Shown here: piece after piece, positions 25,744 through 34,312 of the stretch
Numbering within the stretch: position 1 is the stretch's first letter
How the letters are laid out: each line of letters starts with the position of its first letter
DNA from: a bacterium
GTDB lineage: Bacteria > Myxococcota_A > Polyangia > Nannocystales > Nannocystaceae
Direction: 5' to 3'
Assembly: GCA_024742475.1 (NCBI GenBank)
Contig: JANSYI010000051.1
Coordinates: 1 to 44,361, forward strand
Length of the DNA: 44,361 nt
Notes under the pieces: model-generated
What the model saw: only the letters and a program-made list of their open reading frames with translations
The model's database searches: none
Told to the model about the DNA's origin: nothing
Position numbers and translations under genes: made by a program

Positions 25744-27194
25744 CAAGTGTCCAGTCCGGCGACCGACTCCACGAAGGTCGGGTCGAGGACGGGCACCTCC
25801 AGGGTGAGCGTCTCGACGCCGATGCGGTTGCGGGTCATCCACTCGGCGAGCTCGGCCGCGCCGATCGACCGGCCGTCGAGATCATCCCCGCCATCCCCCA
25901 TGCAGAAGAAGAGGTGAGCGCCGCAGCCGTTGCGATCGGCTTCGCCCTCCCAGTTCTTCGGGTCGACCGACGTCTTGCGCGGGATGACGACACACAGGGT
26001 GCGGCCCTCCTCGTCGGACTCGGGGTCGTCGACGACAAGCTTGCCCATGCCGCGGCTCGGCGGCAGCGCCGAGGCCAGCGCGTAGCCCTCACGCTCGAGA
26101 TAAATCCTCACCAAAGACTCGAGGGCTCGAGCCCCAAGTGACTGCAACCACGCGAGAAGTTGCGTCGCCGTCTCGCGCTCGAGCGTGCGCGCCGACTCGC
26201 GAAGGGCGACCTCGGACTTGGCCACGGCCTCGGGCAGGCGGGTGCCCTGCAGCTGGTAGCGGGCGTCACCGCGGGCTGCGAATCGCGACGCGCGACCGCG
26301 AAGCCGGACGTCGAGCAGCAGCGCGGCGGTGACTGCGCGCTCGATTTCGGAGATCTCGCCTCCGAGGACGTTCTGGTTGGCGAGCGTCTCGGAGATCTGA
26401 CGGACGTGCAGGGAGCGAGACCCCGCGTCTGCGAGGACCTTCGCCACCTGGTCGAGCAGACTCTCGGTCGAGGTCTGGGCGGGACGAGACCCCGCGCCTC
26501 CGGCCCACTCGACCCGCTTGCCTCGGCGCCGGCGACGACGACGACGCCGACCCCCACGCTCCTCCGACCCATCGCGAACCCGATGCGCCCCCTTGGGACC
26601 GCTGCCGGGCTCGCGGTCAGCCTCGGCCTCCGCCGCCCGCTCCTGCTCCTGCTGCATCGTGTCGAGCTGGTCGCGCAGCTCGGGGCGCTCCTCGACCAAA
26701 CGCGAGACCGCGTTGGCCATGACGAGGGCGACGTCGGTCACACCGTCGAGCCCCGCGTCGGTAGGGGCGGCGAACTCGAGGGACTTGGCCGGCTCGTCGT
26801 CGGAAGCCGCCTCGGGCTCGGGTGCCGCGGCCGCCTTACGGCGGGTCGTCTTCTTCTTGCGCGTCGTCTTGCGGCGGCTCGAAGATGCTTCATCCTTCGC
26901 ATCCTTCTCTTTGGAATCCGTGGGTTTTTCCGGTTCAGGAGCAGGCGGTGGGTCGGGGAGATTGGCGCCGGGGCGGATGCCGTAGTGGCCGGGCTTCTCC
27001 CGCATGATGATCGGCTCTTCGCCGTTGCGGCCCTTGCGGACCGCGGAGTTCAGGCAGCTCCGCATCGCCGCCTCGGGGTCGCGCCCGACGTGGGAGAGGA
27101 GGTTCTTTTCGACGGCGAGCCGTGCAACTTCAGAGAAGTGCATGGCGCCGTCAACGTTGCGCAGGATTTCGATCGCAGCCTCGAGGAAGGTCAT
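25743..27194 (-). CDS. HARE-HTH domain protein with basic linker and possible nuclease-fold C-terminus
   Basis: 483 residues from ATG 27194. Residues 1-73 match the HARE-HTH winged helix (MTFLEAAIEILRNVDGAMHF, then SEVARLAVEK, then PGHYGIRPG), a DNA-binding module shared by restriction-system proteins, RNA polymerase delta subunit and eukaryotic ASXL/HB1 proteins. A Lys/Arg/Thr-rich linker follows (about 85-125). After a central helical part there is a run of nine Arg (about 215-228). A second winged-helix-like segment (about 240-315, SLLDQVAKVLADAGSRSLHV) resembles another HARE copy. The C-terminus (about 330-483) contains LESLVRIYLEREGYALASAL and CVVIPRK, loosely like an Mrr-type endonuclease fold, but the catalytic motif is not clear. 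It may be a chromatin-like architectural or regulatory protein. Confidence 0.7.
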   Translation of the reverse strand: MTFLEAAIEILRNVDGAMHFSEVARLAVEKNLLSHVGRDPEAAMRSCLNSAVRKGRNGEEPIIMREKPGHYGIRPGANLPDPPPAPEPEKPTDSKEKDAKDEASSSRRKTTRKKKTTRRKAAAAPEPEAASDDEPAKSLEFAAPTDAGLDGVTDVALVMANAVSRLVEERPELRDQLDTMQQEQERAAEAEADREPGSGPKGAHRVRDGSEERGGRRRRRRRRRGKRVEWAGGAGSRPAQTSTESLLDQVAKVLADAGSRSLHVRQISETLANQNVLGGEISEIERAVTAALLLDVRLRGRASRFAARGDARYQLQGTRLPEAVAKSEVALRESARTLERETATQLLAWLQSLGARALESLVRIYLEREGYALASALPPSRGMGKLVVDDPESDEEGRTLCVVIPRKTSVDPKNWEGEADRNGCGAHLFFCMGDGGDDLDGRSIGAAELAEWMTRNRIGVETLTLEVPVLDPTFVESVAGLDT

Positions 27195-27418
27195 GGGTGC
27201 GGGCTCGTCTGGTTGTAAGGGAGTCGTGGGGGATGAGCCACGCTCGACGCCTGGGGGATGAAGGAAGCCAGCGAGAACATCTCGCGTGGACGAAAGGAAG
27301 GACGTCCCCAGGGTTCGAGCGGGTGGGCGCACACCGGCAACAGCCGGCCCAGCGCCGAGTCGCGGAATTATCCGAAAATTTGCTCGCGATTGGCAAGGGC
27401 TGCTAGCCGCGAAAAGCG
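27195..27418. promoter_or_regulatory. Divergent spacer between the HARE-HTH gene and the Ddl-like gene
   Basis: 224 bp. A perfect inverted repeat GCGAGA-ACA-TCTCGC lies at 27271-27285 and could be an operator. The part nearest the Ddl-like gene (27366-27390) is locally AT-rich (GAATTATCCGAAAATTTG) and is the likeliest promoter location. No clear sigma consensus is visible in either direction. Confidence 0.4.
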
Positions 27419-28426
27419 ATGCGTCCGCTCACCTTCGGAGTCCTCGTTTCTGCGCCTTCCGCCCGCCTCTCCCCGATCACGGCGGATCCACGGGACGAGG
27501 GCACCGTGGACGAGACCATCGAGGGGCTGATGGATCTGCGCAGTGGATCGGATCTGGCCGCCGCGCTGAGAGAACAAGGGTTTGCGGCCACCCCTATCGC
27601 CGTCGACGACGATCTGGACCTGGCGCTTCGCCAGGCGGACGTCGACGCCTGCCTGCTCGCGCTGCACGGACGCGCGGGTGGCACAGGGGACGTGCAGTCG
27701 CTGCTGACGATGCGGGGGCTGCCCTTCGTGGGACCCGCGAGCGGCGCAGTCTCCCTGGCGTTCGACAAGACCCGCTCCCGGCAGGTCCTCGCGTATCACA
27801 ACCTCCCAACCCCGGCCTCGCTCGCGCTGGGGCCGAACAACAAGGCGTCCGACAAGGCGCTCGAGCTCTTGGGGTGGCCTTGCGTGGTCAAGCCCCGCCG
27901 CGGCGCCCTCGGCCTCGGCGTCGCGCCACTCATCGACCCCGAGCAGGTCGGCGCGGCGATCGGCCGGGCCCTCGACGTCGACGACGAGGTCGTCCTCGAG
28001 CGCGCGATGTCTGGCACCGAGGTGCAAGTGGTCGTCATGGGCGACCGAGTGCTCGGCGCGATGGAGGTCCACCGCCGCCCGATCCCCGGATTGCTCGGCG
28101 GCAAAGAGGACGTCGACGGCGACTACGTCTGCCCGCCTCAGATGTCGCGCGGTCAGATCGACGGCCTGCACAACCTGGCTCGCCGCGCGGTCGCGGCCCT
28201 GGGCCTGCGCGAGGGCATCTCGCGCGTCGATATCATGGTCGGGGATCGCTACAACGAGGTCATCCTCGAGGTCGAGCCCCTGCCACCGCTGCACCGTGAC
28301 GGGGTCGTCGCGCGGGTCGCTCGCGCCGCTGGCATCACCTACCCCGCGCTGGTCAGCCACCTCGTCAGCCGCGTCATGCCCCGCGTGGATCGACGACGCG
28401 CGTCGGCTCCCGCGCTCCTTCAATAG
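27419..28426 (+). CDS. D-alanine--D-alanine ligase-like ATP-grasp enzyme
   Basis: 335 residues. Ddl ligases join two D-Ala using ATP for peptidoglycan precursors. Family blocks are present: LHGRAGGTGDVQSLLTMRGL (about 80-99), AFDKTRSRQVL, the ATP-grasp strand WPCVVKPRRGALGLGVA (about 157-173), and RVDIMVGDRYNEVILEVEPL near 268-287. In standard Ddl the last block reads EVN-x-x-PG; here the metal-binding Asn is replaced by Glu (EVEP) and the following PGMT-like loop is PPLH. The extended segment RRPIPGLLGGKEDVDGDYVC and the substrate loop are otherwise recognisable. It may be an active but divergent Ddl or a related ligase with another substrate. Three bases separate it from the GT51 gene. Confidence 0.8.
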   Translation: MRPLTFGVLVSAPSARLSPITADPRDEGTVDETIEGLMDLRSGSDLAAALREQGFAATPIAVDDDLDLALRQADVDACLLALHGRAGGTGDVQSLLTMRGLPFVGPASGAVSLAFDKTRSRQVLAYHNLPTPASLALGPNNKASDKALELLGWPCVVKPRRGALGLGVAPLIDPEQVGAAIGRALDVDDEVVLERAMSGTEVQVVVMGDRVLGAMEVHRRPIPGLLGGKEDVDGDYVCPPQMSRGQIDGLHNLARRAVAALGLREGISRVDIMVGDRYNEVILEVEPLPPLHRDGVVARVARAAGITYPALVSHLVSRVMPRVDRRRASAPALLQ

Positions 28427-28429
28427 ACC

Positions 28430-30433
28430 ATGTCGATCGTCCGCCCCACCATTGCCGCCGCCGCCCTCCTCGCCTGCCCGGGGCCTTGGTTGCTCGAGGC
28501 ATCCCTGGCGCAGACCGTGGCTCAGGGGTTCTCACGATGCGCGGACGGAACCGGCGGGTGCGGCGACTTGGGCGGCATCGCGCTGGACGCGGGGGGCGTC
28601 CGCTTGCACGGGCTCGCCGTGCAACGCCGAGGGCTCGAGGTTCGAGCCCGGCACGCGGAGGTACGCCCGGCGTGGGACGGGCTCGACGTGCACCTCGAGG
28701 GTCTCGAGATCGCGCGCGCTTCGAACACCGCACCGCCCACCACCCCCTCCCCGGAGCCTAACCCGAAGGCGCGCTCCCCCCTCGTGGACACACACGGTCT
28801 GACCGTTCGCGTCCACGCGACCGGGACCACTGTCCTTCGCGAGGCGGGGCTGACCGTGCTGCTCGACGAGCCCTCGCTGAGCGTCGGGCCAGACGGAGTC
28901 CCGCACGCGTCCGCGGGGCTGAGCGTGCAGCACCCCCGCGGCTCGTTGCACTCCGGCGGTCGGCTGCGCGCCGTCGCCCGCGGCACGCTGCAGACCTGGG
29001 CGGTCACCGGCACCGTCCACGTCGCCGACGGACCTCCGCTCCGCCTGCGCGGACAACTCGACCCAGACCGCGTGCGTGCCGAGCTCGAGCACGAGGGCGG
29101 CGGCTGGATCCATCTCGCCCTGTGGCCGCAGGCACGCTCGGCGCAGATCGAGGCCGACAGGTTCGCCCTCCACGGGCTGGGGCGACTGGGCCGCCAAACG
29201 CACGACGGGGTCGTCATCGATGCCTCGTCGGCGACGGTGGGCGGCCGGCTCGAGCTCGAACCCTCTGTTGGAGGCGGCGTCTCCCTACACGCCTCGGGCG
29301 TCCAGCTCGAGGGCGTGCGCGTGGAGCACGCGAAGTTGTCCTCGTCCCCGGTGTCCCTGGGCCGCACCAGAGTCGATGGCAACGCCACGGCCCAGGGCCT
29401 CGAACGATTCGACGCCGACCTCACGCTCGGCCACGAGACGCTGGCGCTCTCGGTGACGGCGTCCCGCCGCGCGCAACGGGCCGCGTTGCGGGTCGAGCTT
29501 CCCGATGGCCCGTGTCAGCGCGTCTTCGACGGGCTCCCCGACGGCTTCGCCGACGCCATGCGCGGCACACAGGTCGATGGGACGCTCGGTGGACACATCG
29601 AGGTGACGGTCGACTTCGACCAGGCCAAGGCCCGCGCGGCGCAGCTGGCCGCCGACCCTCTCGCCGAGCCGCCCGATCCCGGCACGCTCGACGTCGACTT
29701 CCCGTTTCGCGAGCAGTGCCGCGTCGTGGCCGACCCCGCCGCGCTGGACGTGGCCGCGCTGACCAAACCCTACCGGCACCGCTTCGTCGACGCCCATGGC
29801 GTGCCGCGCTCGATCCTCGTGGCCGACGGCGCCCCACACACGGTCGAGCTCGAGGATGTCCCGCTGGTCGCGGGCGCGTTCGTGACCCTCGAAGACGCGC
29901 GCTACTTCAAGCACGACGGCCTCGACCTCGAGCAGGTGGCCAACGCGCTGTGGCACAACCTCGCCGCCGGAGAGGTCCAGCGCGGGGCCAGCACCATCAC
30001 CCAGCAGGCCGCACGCAACCTGTTCCTGGGGCTCGACCGCACCGCCGCCCGCAAGCTGCAAGAGGCGTTCGTCGCCACCCGCATCGAGTCGAGCGTCAGC
30101 AAGCGACGTCTGCTCGAGGTCTACCTCAACATCATCGAGCTCGCCCCGGGCGTGCACGGGGTCGAGGATGCAGCGTGGTTCTACTTCGGCCGCAGCGCCG
30201 CGGACCTGACCCCGCTGCAGGCAACACACCTGGCGATGATGGCCCCCGCGCCCCGCACGTACAGCGAACGCTTCGTCAGCGGCAAAGTCGACCCGAAATG
30301 GCGGGCCGACCTCGACGCCCAGGTGCGTCGACTCGCGCGACACAAGGTCATCGACCGCCCCGCAATGATCCGCGCGCTACGCGGCGAACTCGACCTCGTC
30401 GACCGACGGCCGTCGGGGGCACAGCCGGGGTAG
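28430..30433 (+). CDS. GT51 peptidoglycan glycosyltransferase with large N-terminal domain
   Basis: 667 residues, much longer than monofunctional MtgA (about 240). A hydrophobic N-terminal segment (about 5-28) serves as signal or anchor. Residues about 40-400 are strand-rich with repeated GGRLEL, LRLRGQLD and VDGTLGGHIEV-type stretches, resembling AsmA/TamB-like beta structures; this is inference. The GT51 domain spans about 480-640: catalytic Glu488 in TLEDARYFKHDG, GASTITQQ (519-526), a KLQEA stretch from 542, and Glu563 in LLEVYLN. No transpeptidase domain follows. GT51 enzymes polymerise lipid II into glycan strands. Pairing with a Ddl-like gene three bases upstream points to a cell-wall role. 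Confidence 0.85.
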   Translation: MSIVRPTIAAAALLACPGPWLLEASLAQTVAQGFSRCADGTGGCGDLGGIALDAGGVRLHGLAVQRRGLEVRARHAEVRPAWDGLDVHLEGLEIARASNTAPPTTPSPEPNPKARSPLVDTHGLTVRVHATGTTVLREAGLTVLLDEPSLSVGPDGVPHASAGLSVQHPRGSLHSGGRLRAVARGTLQTWAVTGTVHVADGPPLRLRGQLDPDRVRAELEHEGGGWIHLALWPQARSAQIEADRFALHGLGRLGRQTHDGVVIDASSATVGGRLELEPSVGGGVSLHASGVQLEGVRVEHAKLSSSPVSLGRTRVDGNATAQGLERFDADLTLGHETLALSVTASRRAQRAALRVELPDGPCQRVFDGLPDGFADAMRGTQVDGTLGGHIEVTVDFDQAKARAAQLAADPLAEPPDPGTLDVDFPFREQCRVVADPAALDVAALTKPYRHRFVDAHGVPRSILVADGAPHTVELEDVPLVAGAFVTLEDARYFKHDGLDLEQVANALWHNLAAGEVQRGASTITQQAARNLFLGLDRTAARKLQEAFVATRIESSVSKRRLLEVYLNIIELAPGVHGVEDAAWFYFGRSAADLTPLQATHLAMMAPAPRTYSERFVSGKVDPKWRADLDAQVRRLARHKVIDRPAMIRALRGELDLVDRRPSGAQPG

Positions 30434-30464
30434 GTCCGCGGCAAGTCCGGCCGTGGCCCGCCGC

Positions 30465-31199
30465 CTACACGCCGGCGAACAAGCGCGCACCGAAGCTGTC
30501 GGAGAGGCGAGTCTCGTCGAAGATCCGCTGGGCGGTCGCGGCGATGTCGTACTCGACGCGCTTGAACTCGAACCGCCCGCGGTCGGTGTCGTAGATCGTG
30601 TAGCTGGCGCGGGGATCGTGATCGCGAGGCTGGCCGACCGAGCCCACCGAGACGATGTAGCGGAACTCGGGGTGCACCTCGAAGTCCTTGGTGATCACCT
30701 CGTAGACGCGCTCGCGCCCCAGCGCGTACGCCTTGCACAGGTGGGAGTGGCCGATGAACGTGACCTGTCCGAGATCTTCCCAGATCGGGATGCAGGTGCT
30801 CGCCTGATCGACCGTGAAGATGTACTCGAACTGCTCGAGGTCCAGGGGCGAGCCGTGGCAGAAGTGGGTGTCGTCGTCCTTGGCCGAGTACGGCAGGCTC
30901 TTGAGCCACTGCATGTTCTCGGACGACACCAATGACGCGTGCAGGTCGAGGGCCTCGCGCGCCGCGTCGTAGTAGTAGCTGTAGTCCATGCGACCCGACA
31001 CGGCGGCGTCGTGGTTGCCCAAGATCGTGTGCCGCGTCACCGCGCGGACCTTCTCGCAGCACTCGTCGGGTTGAGGCCCGTAGCCGACCGTGTCACCGAT
31101 GCACACGAGCGCATCGACCTTCTCTCGATCGAACTCGCGCAAGACGGCCTCGAGGGCGCCCAGATTGGCGTGGGTGTCGCTGAAGATTCCGTACCGCAT
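30465..31199 (-). CDS. YfcE/MJ0936-type metallophosphoesterase
   Basis: 244 residues. Metal ligands of the calcineurin-like fold are complete: Asp8 and His10 (SDTHAN), Asp36 (GDTVGYGP), Asn62 and His63 (GNHD), His115 (HGS), His151 and His153 (GHSH). Related enzymes hydrolyse phosphodiesters, and some act on nucleotides or dinucleoside polyphosphates; the substrate is unknown here. ATG 31199 shares one base with the TGA of the upstream gene (TGATG), so production is tied to the zinc-ribbon/HEAT protein. The stop is 31 bp from the convergent GT51 gene. Confidence 0.9.
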   Translation of the reverse strand: MRYGIFSDTHANLGALEAVLREFDREKVDALVCIGDTVGYGPQPDECCEKVRAVTRHTILGNHDAAVSGRMDYSYYYDAAREALDLHASLVSSENMQWLKSLPYSAKDDDTHFCHGSPLDLEQFEYIFTVDQASTCIPIWEDLGQVTFIGHSHLCKAYALGRERVYEVITKDFEVHPEFRYIVSVGSVGQPRDHDPRASYTIYDTDRGRFEFKRVEYDIAATAQRIFDETRLSDSFGARLFAGV

Positions 31200-33412
31200 C
31201 AAGCCTCTGCTTCGACTTCGACCTCGGGCACCATGATGGCTTCGTACGCCCGACGCGAAAAACCGCGAACCTGGGTGTTCTCCGGTAGTGGAGCTTCACC
31301 CCGAACGGCTGCCGAAGATTCGCTCACCGAGCGCAGTGTAGCAAGCGCGTGCCGAGCCGCAGCGCGCACACGTGCATCGCCCGCGTCGGCCAGTGCCGCC
31401 ACCGCGTCGTGGCCCGGGGATGGATCGCGCGGCCCGACCGTCCCATCGGACAACGCGACCTCCGCCAGCGCACGCGCGACGCGTTCGACCGCACGCTGCT
31501 CGTTGGGCGTGCCGCCCTCGACCCGAAGGACCTGACACAGGCGCCGCAGCGCCGTGGGGCCGAAGGAGCCGAGCGCGCGGGCGACGTCCACCCACATGCT
31601 CGTCTCTTCGGCCACCAGATGCTCCGAGAGCGGCTCCAACGCGGTGGGGTCCTGGGCGAGGCCGAGCAAGATCGACGCCGCCTGCCGCAGCTCGCGTCGC
31701 GGGCTGGCCAACCAGTCGATGAGATGAGGCACCACTTGTGGGCCCATGTCGTTGAGGTCGGGCAAGAGGGCGAGCAGCTCGTCGTTGTCGAACTGATCCA
31801 GCGCCGCGAACACGTCTTCGAGCTCGCCGGCGCGCTTGCCCTGCAGGACCTCGGCCGCGATCTTCAGCCGCTGGGAGGGGTCGTGCAGCGCGGGCTCCAC
31901 CCCCGAGGGCGGCGGCGGCGGCACGGGTCCACTCGCGGGGGACGGCGGGGAGCCGGAGTCGGGCACGGCCGCTGGCTCGGGCATGCCCAGCGCGCCTCGA
32001 AGCGCGGGCGGGTACGGGAGATCCTTGCGGCTGCACAGCTCCGCGATGGCCTCCCATGCCTTGCGGGCGGCGTCGGGCTCGAGATCTCCCTCTTCGCCCT
32101 CAAGGGCGGCCCGCGCCTCGCAGAGCTTGGACGCGTAGGTCGCCAGGTCGGGGACGAGCCCCGAGGCGACCACGCGCCGCCAGAACCGGCGCGGCGCGAC
32201 GAGGCCGTGATCGAGCGAGCCTTGCAGAACGCGGCGGCGTAGCGCGTCGTACTCGGTCATCGGCAGGCCTTCGACCTCGAGCAGACGCGCGAGCGACGGC
32301 TTGCTCGAGACCCGGTCGAGGTGCTCGAGGGCGGTGGTCGCCTCGGCCGCGCCGATGATGTGTTGGTATGCGCCCGCCGCGATGGTCTCGGCCGGCGGCT
32401 CGAGCCGCGCGTCGACGTCGAGCTGGCCGAGCGCAGCGCGAGCCTGGTGGTAGCGCTCGGGCGGGAGCTGCTCGCGCGCGAGCAGGGTGCGCGCCGACTC
32501 CAGACACAGCGCTGCGTTGGGTTCGAGCCCCTCGCATGCGGCATCACGCGAGAGCGCGTCCCCCTCGTTGGGGGTGACCACCAGCTCGAACGCGAAGCGC
32601 TGCGAGAGCACCCGAAAGACCTCCGCGCTGGCCGGATCGCCGGGGTCGAGCACCGCGTCGATGACGGCCTTTTGACCGAGGAACGACGCGACCGTTCGGA
32701 CGCCGAGCAGCGGATAGCCGTGGTCACGAAGCAGCACCGGCCGCGCCTGCAGGTGTGCGCGCTCCCATTTGTCGCGCTCGCTGGGGTCGACGGTGGCCCG
32801 GGCGACGACGGCCTCGCCCTCGACGGCGAGCTCGCCGACATAGGCCCCCAACACCGGCGGTCGAAAGGTGCCCGGGGTGCGCGTGTCGGCCCCGATGATC
32901 TGAGGGACGCCCGGCGGCATCGAGCCTCCGGGCTGCTCGGCAGGCGGAGGGCTCGCGGCGGGGGGCTCGGCGGCGCTCGCCAACCCCGGCATGTCGATCA
33001 CAAGCTCCCCCGAGCGGGCCGGCACGACCTCGACCGCGCTACGAGGGCGGAGCGTCGACTCGACCAGGTCGTAGAAGACGGGCGTGGGCTGCAGCATCCA
33101 CGGGCGCACCGCGTGCGACCGAGACTCGACCGCGTCGAGGTGCTCTCGCAGAAGGCGCAGCAGGCTGCCCCGCTGCGCCTCGGCCACCTGCAACGTCGCC
33201 TCGCGCGCGACCGCATCCACGCGCAGCCAGGTCCCCGCACATCGGGCCTGCGCGCCGCAGTCGGGGCACGTCCCCTCGAACGGACCGTCTTGTTGAACGC
33301 GAGCGTCCAGATCGGGGCGCGCTTGCGCGTCTACCCAGCGCCAGTACATCACCGCGAACATCGTGCCGCAGTGACAGGCGTACGCGGCAGAGTCGGGCCA
33401 AGTTGCATCCAT
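31199..33412 (-). CDS. CpXC-like zinc-ribbon protein with HEAT repeats
   Basis: 737 residues from ATG 33412; longer frames reach back past the divergent gene and lack coding character. The N-terminus has a zinc-ribbon-like ACHCGTMF and TCPDCGAQ (Cys13, Cys15, Cys49, Cys52) spaced by YWRWVDAQARPDLDARVQ, close to the CpXC pattern. The first pair is CxC rather than the usual CxxC. A Pro-rich linker (about 150-190) precedes a central region without clear family (about 200-480). Another Pro-rich stretch (about 495-520) leads to C-terminal HEAT-like repeats (VVPHLIDWLASPRRELRQAA, PTALEPLSEHLVAEETSMWV, then DARVRAAARHALATL). The protein is probably cytoplasmic and may scaffold the coupled phosphoesterase. 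Confidence 0.7.
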   Translation of the reverse strand: MDATWPDSAAYACHCGTMFAVMYWRWVDAQARPDLDARVQQDGPFEGTCPDCGAQARCAGTWLRVDAVAREATLQVAEAQRGSLLRLLREHLDAVESRSHAVRPWMLQPTPVFYDLVESTLRPRSAVEVVPARSGELVIDMPGLASAAEPPAASPPPAEQPGGSMPPGVPQIIGADTRTPGTFRPPVLGAYVGELAVEGEAVVARATVDPSERDKWERAHLQARPVLLRDHGYPLLGVRTVASFLGQKAVIDAVLDPGDPASAEVFRVLSQRFAFELVVTPNEGDALSRDAACEGLEPNAALCLESARTLLAREQLPPERYHQARAALGQLDVDARLEPPAETIAAGAYQHIIGAAEATTALEHLDRVSSKPSLARLLEVEGLPMTEYDALRRRVLQGSLDHGLVAPRRFWRRVVASGLVPDLATYASKLCEARAALEGEEGDLEPDAARKAWEAIAELCSRKDLPYPPALRGALGMPEPAAVPDSGSPPSPASGPVPPPPPSGVEPALHDPSQRLKIAAEVLQGKRAGELEDVFAALDQFDNDELLALLPDLNDMGPQVVPHLIDWLASPRRELRQAASILLGLAQDPTALEPLSEHLVAEETSMWVDVARALGSFGPTALRRLCQVLRVEGGTPNEQRAVERVARALAEVALSDGTVGPRDPSPGHDAVAALADAGDARVRAAARHALATLRSVSESSAAVRGEAPLPENTQVRGFSRRAYEAIMVPEVEVEAEA

Positions 33413-33469
33413 CGATTGTCGTGTGCTCGCACGATAGCGCCGCGCTGGTGGACGTGGCAAGGTTCGCCG
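33413..33469. promoter_or_regulatory. Short divergent spacer
   Basis: Only 57 bp separates the starts of the zinc-ribbon/HEAT gene and the unknown gene at 33470, so promoters for both must overlap here or within the coding starts. No consensus elements or clear ribosome-binding site are visible. Confidence 0.35.
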
Positions 33470-34195
33470 ATGTCCCACGACCGTGGACCGAGCGAAGGCG
33501 CGCCTTCCTCCATCGTTGGCCGCGCCCCGCGCGCAAAAGGCCTCGAAACAGCCCGTTCGGCGCAAGATCTCGTCGACGAGCTCGTCGGTATGTATCGAGA
33601 GCAAATCACGCGTGCGCTCTCGGTCGACCTCGACGACAGCCCGACCAGCTTGGCCTTCGTCGACCACCACCTGAGCACCGCGTCCGAAGAAGATCGGATC
33701 CCCATCCTCTTCTTGCTCGCCTCGTCGGCGGGTGCGTACTACGGGGAGCTCGTCCGGCGGCACATCGGTGGCACCTGGATCGGAGACGGCAAGGATCCTC
33801 GCCGGCTCCGCATGCTGATGAAGCATCAGTTCATCTACTTCTCCCCGGTCGACCAGGCGCTCGAGGCGATCGCCGGCAAGAGCCTCGAGCCCTCCGATCC
33901 CCGACTCGACGGCGCGCAGACGTTCGATCCCGCCTTCCGCCTGCGGCCGATCCTCGACCCGGACGCCACGCAAGACGATCACGACGCGGTGTGGCTCTCC
34001 GCCCGCCTCGGTGAGCTGCCCGCCGTCCCCGAGTCGCAGTTCGTCAGCCTGACGTGCCGCTTCGAGAGCCTGCAGCTGATGCACGAGTTGTTGGCGACCA
34101 AGCACGCCTCCGAAGGCAAGCAGCCCGCGCAGCTCGGCATGGAGGACTACCTCGAAGCCCTGGCCGCGGACGCCCGGGCAAACACCGAGGACTGA
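33470..34195 (+). CDS. Conserved-looking protein of unknown function
   Basis: 241 residues from ATG 33470, chosen because codon use turns typical there and the frame before it overlaps the divergent gene. No signal peptide or membrane segment is seen, so it is probably cytoplasmic. The core (about 25-150) is helical with SAQDLVDELVGMYREQITRA, then IPILFLLASSAGAYYGELVR and RHIGGTWIGDG, a pattern I cannot place in a named family. The end is helical too (QLMHELLATKHASEG). It is followed after 117 bp by the first giant TPR gene on the same strand, so it may act with those proteins. Confidence 0.6.
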   Translation: MSHDRGPSEGAPSSIVGRAPRAKGLETARSAQDLVDELVGMYREQITRALSVDLDDSPTSLAFVDHHLSTASEEDRIPILFLLASSAGAYYGELVRRHIGGTWIGDGKDPRRLRMLMKHQFIYFSPVDQALEAIAGKSLEPSDPRLDGAQTFDPAFRLRPILDPDATQDDHDAVWLSARLGELPAVPESQFVSLTCRFESLQLMHELLATKHASEGKQPAQLGMEDYLEALAADARANTED

Positions 34196-34312
34196 GCGGG
34201 CACGCAGGCGCACCCGCGGCGATCCGTGCAGGTGCGTGCGGCTCCCACGAGGTCGACGAACCACCGCGCGCGGCGAACACCGGCCTGTCCGGGTCGTGTA
34301 GACTCCTGGCGA

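Noticed and set aside
32321..33469. N-terminal extension of the unknown 241-residue protein back to 32321
   Set aside because: The extension is opposite the well-supported zinc-ribbon/HEAT gene and looks like its shadow. ATG 33470 fits the change in codon use.
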